DNA of 8,382 bases, from positions 1 through 8,382 of the forward strand of contig CAIXRL010000036.1 of NCBI GenBank assembly GCA_903921835.1. Direction: 5' to 3'. Position numbers and translations under genes: made by a program. Under the pieces are notes generated by a model, which saw only the letters and a list, made by a program, of their open reading frames with translations, was not told where the DNA came from and made no database searches. This document shows, piece after piece, positions 5,653 to 8,382 of this stretch. Position 1 is the first letter of the stretch, and each line of letters starts with the position of its first letter. This DNA is from Candidatus Eiseniibacteriota bacterium (GTDB lineage Bacteria; Eisenbacteria; RBG-16-71-46).

Positions 5653-8136
5653 ATGGACCACCCGGATCCCGATTCCGCGTCCCCGAAGCTCGAGAGCCCG
5701 GCCGTGGACCAGGAGGCACCCACGATCGCGTCCGCGGACGCGCTGCGCCAGGCGGCCGAAGCGCCCACGATGCTCCCTGGCCCTGTCGCCGGCGACGGCA
5801 AGCCGGCGCTGCCCGCGAACGTCGGCCCGTACCGCATCCTCGGCGTGCTCGGCCAGGGTGGCATGGGCGTGGTGTTCGAGGCAGAGCAGGAACACCCGCG
5901 CCGGCGCGTCGCGCTGAAGGTGATCCGCGGCGGCATGTTCATGGACGACCTGCACGTCCGCATGTTCCAGCGCGAGGTGGACACGCTCGCCCGGCTCAAG
6001 CACGCCAACATCGCCGACATCTACGACGCGGGCCGCACGGAGTCCGGTGAGAACTACTTCGCCATGGAGCTGATCCGCGGCCAGCACCTGAACGACTTCC
6101 TGCGCGCACGCACGGGCCCGCTCGACGAGGCCGAGGTGCGCTTCCGCCTGCGGCTGTTCCAGGTCATCTGCGGAGCGGTCAACTACGCCCACCAGCGGGG
6201 CGTGATCCACCGCGACCTCAAGCCCTCGAACATCGTGATCGCGCCGTCGGAGGAGACGGGCGCCGGGCCCATGCCCGTCGCGAAGGTGCTCGATTTCGGG
6301 CTCGCGCGCCTCACGCACGCGGATGCCGACGCGCCCACGGCGATGTCCGAGATCGGCGTCATCAAGGGCACGCTGCCCTACATGAGCCCCGAGCAGGCGC
6401 GCGGCAATCCCGACGACCTCGACCTGCGCAGCGACGTGTACGCGCTCGGCGTGATTCTGTTCGAGATGCTGACGGGCGAGCGTCCGTACGACACCCAGAG
6501 CGTCTCGATCATGGAGTCGGTGCGCGTGATCTGCGACCAGCCGCCGGCGCCGTTGCGCCAGGCCTGGCGCGGCACGCACGCGCCCGACGCCGACCTGCAG
6601 ACCATCTGCGGCAAGGCTCTCGAGAAGGAGGCCGCCCGGCGGTACGATAGCGCCGCGGCGCTGTCCGACGACGTCGGGCGCTACCTCGAATCGCGCCCGA
6701 TCCTGGCCCGTGCGCCGAGCACGATCTACCAGCTGCGCAAGTTCGCGCGCCGCAATCGCGCGATCGTGGCGGGTGTCGCCGCCACCCTCGTGGCGCTGCT
6801 CGCGGGCATCGTGGTTTCGACCAACTTCGGGCTGCGCGAGGAGGCGCAGCGGCGCGTGGCCGAGAAGGCGAACCAGGACACGCAGGCGGTGGCGGAGTTC
6901 CAGCAGAACATGCTCGCGGGCGTCGATCCGCAGCAGATGGGCACCGCCCTCGCGACGGACCTCGAGGGCCGGCTGCGCACCGCGCGCGTCGAAGCCCGGA
7001 TGCAGCCGGCACAGGTGGCGGGGGAGCTGGCGCGCTTTCACGCGAGCATGAGCGCGATCAACACGACCGACGCGGCGCTGCGGATCATCGACACGCAGAT
7101 TCTCGAGCGGGCGATAGCCGCCGCGGCGGCGCAGTTCGGTGCCCGCCCGCAGCTGCGCGCCACGCTGCTCAACTCGATCGGCGTCACCTACATGAAGCTG
7201 GGGATGCTCGACCGCGCGGAGCCGCCGCTGCGCGTGTCGGAGGCGCTGCTCGACAGTGCGGTGGGGCGCAGGGCACGCCTGAGCCTGGTCGCGACGCGGC
7301 TTCTCGGCGACCTCGCCAACTACCGTGGGCGCTCTCACGAGGCCGAGTCGCTGCTCGCGCTCGCGCTCCACGGCGAGCAGGCGGCGTTCGGGCTCGCGGA
7401 CTCTGATGTCGCGGGGACGGTGAACTCGCTCGGGCTGGTCTACCTGGACACCGGCCGCATGACGACCGCCGAGAGCCTGTACACGCTCGTCCTGGGACCA
7501 TGCATCGCCCGCTGGGGCGAGTCGAACCGCAACGCACTCACGCTGATGGGCAATCTCGCCTGGACGTTCACGCAGGACTCGAAGTACCCGCAGGCCGAGT
7601 CGTTGGCGACGCGGACGCTGGCGCTCAAGCGCAAGGTGCTCGGCAACGACAACGCCGAGACCATGACGGCGGTGAACAACCTCGCCGTGCTGTACATGCG
7701 CATGGGCAAGGTGGACGCCGCGGAGCCGCTCTACCTCGAGGACTACCAGACCAGCCGGCGGCTGCTGGGGGACGAGCACCCGGACGTGCTGGTGTCCATG
7801 ACCAACCTCGGCCGCTTCTACAACACGCGGAAGCAGTACGCGAAGTCCGAGCCGCTGCTGGCCCGGACGCTCGCCACGTCGAGGCGGGTGATGCCGCCGG
7901 ACTTCTTCGGGACAGGCCTGACCGAGCTGGCCCACGCCGAAGCGCTGGTGGGGCTGGGGCGCTTCCGCGACGCCGAACCGGAACTGGTCGAGGCAAGGAA
8001 GATCCTGCTCCCGACCCTCGGACCGCAGGACGGCGCCATCCAGCGCGCGCAATCCTTGCTCGCAACGGTCTACGAGCAGACCGGCCGCGCCGCGCTCGCC
8101 GCGAAGCTGCGCGCGAGCTTTGCCGCGGCGAAGTAG
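5653..8136 (+). CDS. Transmembrane Ser/Thr protein kinase with C-terminal TPR array
   Basis: This 827-aa protein has a disordered-looking N-terminus (1-55) holding two EAPT motifs (21-24, 36-39). A complete Hanks-type kinase domain follows (about 60-345): glycine loop GQGGMGVVF (67-75), Lys89, Glu108, HRDLKPSN (186-193, catalytic Asp188), DFG (214-216), SPE (245-247) and Asp261. The stretch after it, with ESRPILAR (346-353), is typical of kinase-TPR proteins. One membrane helix lies at about 370-389. Residues 500-820 form tetratricopeptide repeats of about 42 residues, the clearest starting near 587, 630, 672 and 714 and resembling kinesin-light-chain repeats (for example NNLAVLYMRMGKVDAAEPLY, 675-694). 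The TPRs likely lie outside the cytoplasm and bind a protein or ligand that controls the kinase. GAGG 6 nt upstream supports the ATG. It is divergent from the shell gene, and its stop lies 4 nt from the ABC-F stop. Confidence 0.95.
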   Translation: MDHPDPDSASPKLESPAVDQEAPTIASADALRQAAEAPTMLPGPVAGDGKPALPANVGPYRILGVLGQGGMGVVFEAEQEHPRRRVALKVIRGGMFMDDLHVRMFQREVDTLARLKHANIADIYDAGRTESGENYFAMELIRGQHLNDFLRARTGPLDEAEVRFRLRLFQVICGAVNYAHQRGVIHRDLKPSNIVIAPSEETGAGPMPVAKVLDFGLARLTHADADAPTAMSEIGVIKGTLPYMSPEQARGNPDDLDLRSDVYALGVILFEMLTGERPYDTQSVSIMESVRVICDQPPAPLRQAWRGTHAPDADLQTICGKALEKEAARRYDSAAALSDDVGRYLESRPILARAPSTIYQLRKFARRNRAIVAGVAATLVALLAGIVVSTNFGLREEAQRRVAEKANQDTQAVAEFQQNMLAGVDPQQMGTALATDLEGRLRTARVEARMQPAQVAGELARFHASMSAINTTDAALRIIDTQILERAIAAAAAQFGARPQLRATLLNSIGVTYMKLGMLDRAEPPLRVSEALLDSAVGRRARLSLVATRLLGDLANYRGRSHEAESLLALALHGEQAAFGLADSDVAGTVNSLGLVYLDTGRMTTAESLYTLVLGPCIARWGESNRNALTLMGNLAWTFTQDSKYPQAESLATRTLALKRKVLGNDNAETMTAVNNLAVLYMRMGKVDAAEPLYLEDYQTSRRLLGDEHPDVLVSMTNLGRFYNTRKQYAKSEPLLARTLATSRRVMPPDFFGTGLTELAHAEALVGLGRFRDAEPELVEARKILLPTLGPQDGAIQRAQSLLATVYEQTGRAALAAKLRASFAAAK

Positions 8137-8140
8137 CGCG

Positions 8141-8382
8141 TCAGCCCGGCTCCGCCAGCCTCTGCCAGAGCGAATCCACCTCGGAGCGCAGCGTCTCGTA
8201 TTCTCCCACCAGCGATTTCGACCTCGCGACGTCGTGGTAGAGCTCCGGGTCCGCCAGCAGCGTCTCGAGCTCCTTCATCCGGGCCTCGCGCTTCTCGATG
8301 TCCTTCTCGACGCGGGCCAGCTCGCGCTCGCGCTTCTGCTGCTCGCGCCGCGCGTCCTTCGCCGCGGCGCGTGCCGCGGGAT
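8141..8382 (-). CDS. C-terminal coiled coil of an ABC-F family ATPase (partial, runs off the right edge)
   Basis: On the minus strand one frame is open from the window edge to TGA (8141-8143), giving 80 residues. It begins with Lys/Arg/Glu-rich heptads and includes QQKRERELARVEKDIEK. It then shows ELETLLADPELYHD and finishes EYETLRSEVDSLWQRLAEPG. The xLADPELYxD element followed by a second helix is characteristic of the C-terminal coiled-coil hairpin of Uup-like ABC-F proteins. These are soluble tandem-ATPase factors that act on ribosomes or bind branched DNA. The two ATPase domains lie outside the window, so the subfamily cannot be decided. Only 4 nt separate this stop from the TPR kinase stop, and no hairpin lies between. 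Confidence 0.85.
   Translation of the reverse strand, partial: PAARAAAKDARREQQKRERELARVEKDIEKREARMKELETLLADPELYHDVARSKSLVGEYETLRSEVDSLWQRLAEPG

Noticed and set aside
4810..8052. 1080-aa minus-strand open frame running from the shell gene across the whole TPR kinase
   Set aside because: Only its last 209 residues (perhaps 237) are real. The rest is antisense to an intact kinase-TPR gene and is rich in Arg, His, Ala and Val with no motif. It reflects stop-codon scarcity in GC-rich DNA.
1..8382. CRISPR array, tRNA, rRNA, insertion sequence or attachment site
   Set aside because: No regularly spaced repeats, tRNA-like cloverleaf, transposase motifs or terminal inverted repeats were noticed on either strand. 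A dedicated search was not possible.

Overview
The window is uniformly GC-rich, with G or C dominating third codon positions. It comes from a bacterium that uses many eukaryote-like Ser/Thr kinases. The lineage cannot be fixed from the sequence. The styles of both kinases (a zinc-ribbon kinase with a polytopic membrane tail, and a kinase-TM-TPR protein), the long intergenic spacers and the codon bias suggest Gemmatimonadota, Candidatus Eisenbacteria or Acidobacteriota. This is an inference from remembered family resemblance, not a search result.

Layout, left to right. Bases 1-72 may be the last codons of a plus-strand gene. Bases 73-494 show no convincing gene and hold a few dyads, the best being a 9-bp inverted repeat at 395-421. 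Bases 495-1751 (+) encode a 418-aa AAA/STAND-type P-loop ATPase with a winged-helix-like C-terminus. Bases 1752-1932 are a convergent intergenic spacer with two strong hairpins, probably one terminator for each side. Bases 1933-4713 (-) encode a 926-aa membrane Ser/Thr kinase with an N-terminal zinc ribbon. Bases 4810-5439 (-) encode a 209-aa bacterial microcompartment (BMC) shell protein of the CsoS1D type (tandem, permuted BMC domains). It lies 96 bp upstream of the membrane kinase on the same strand. Bases 5440-5652 are a divergent spacer. Bases 5653-8136 (+) encode an 827-aa kinase with one transmembrane helix and a C-terminal TPR array. Bases 8141-8382 (-) are the C-terminal coiled coil of an ABC-F ATPase, running off the right edge and ending 4 nt from the kinase stop.

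How the genes may work together. The most notable point is the CsoS1D-like shell protein with no BMC-H hexamer, pentamer, RuBisCO or other encapsulated enzyme in the window, flanked instead by two transmembrane signalling kinases. It could be an orphan or satellite shell gene serving a microcompartment encoded elsewhere, or a pore-forming trimer recruited to another role. It might be co-transcribed with the downstream zinc-ribbon kinase and share a divergent promoter region with the TPR kinase. Functional coupling is only an inference from gene order. The AAA ATPase and the ABC-F gene look like unrelated neighbours.
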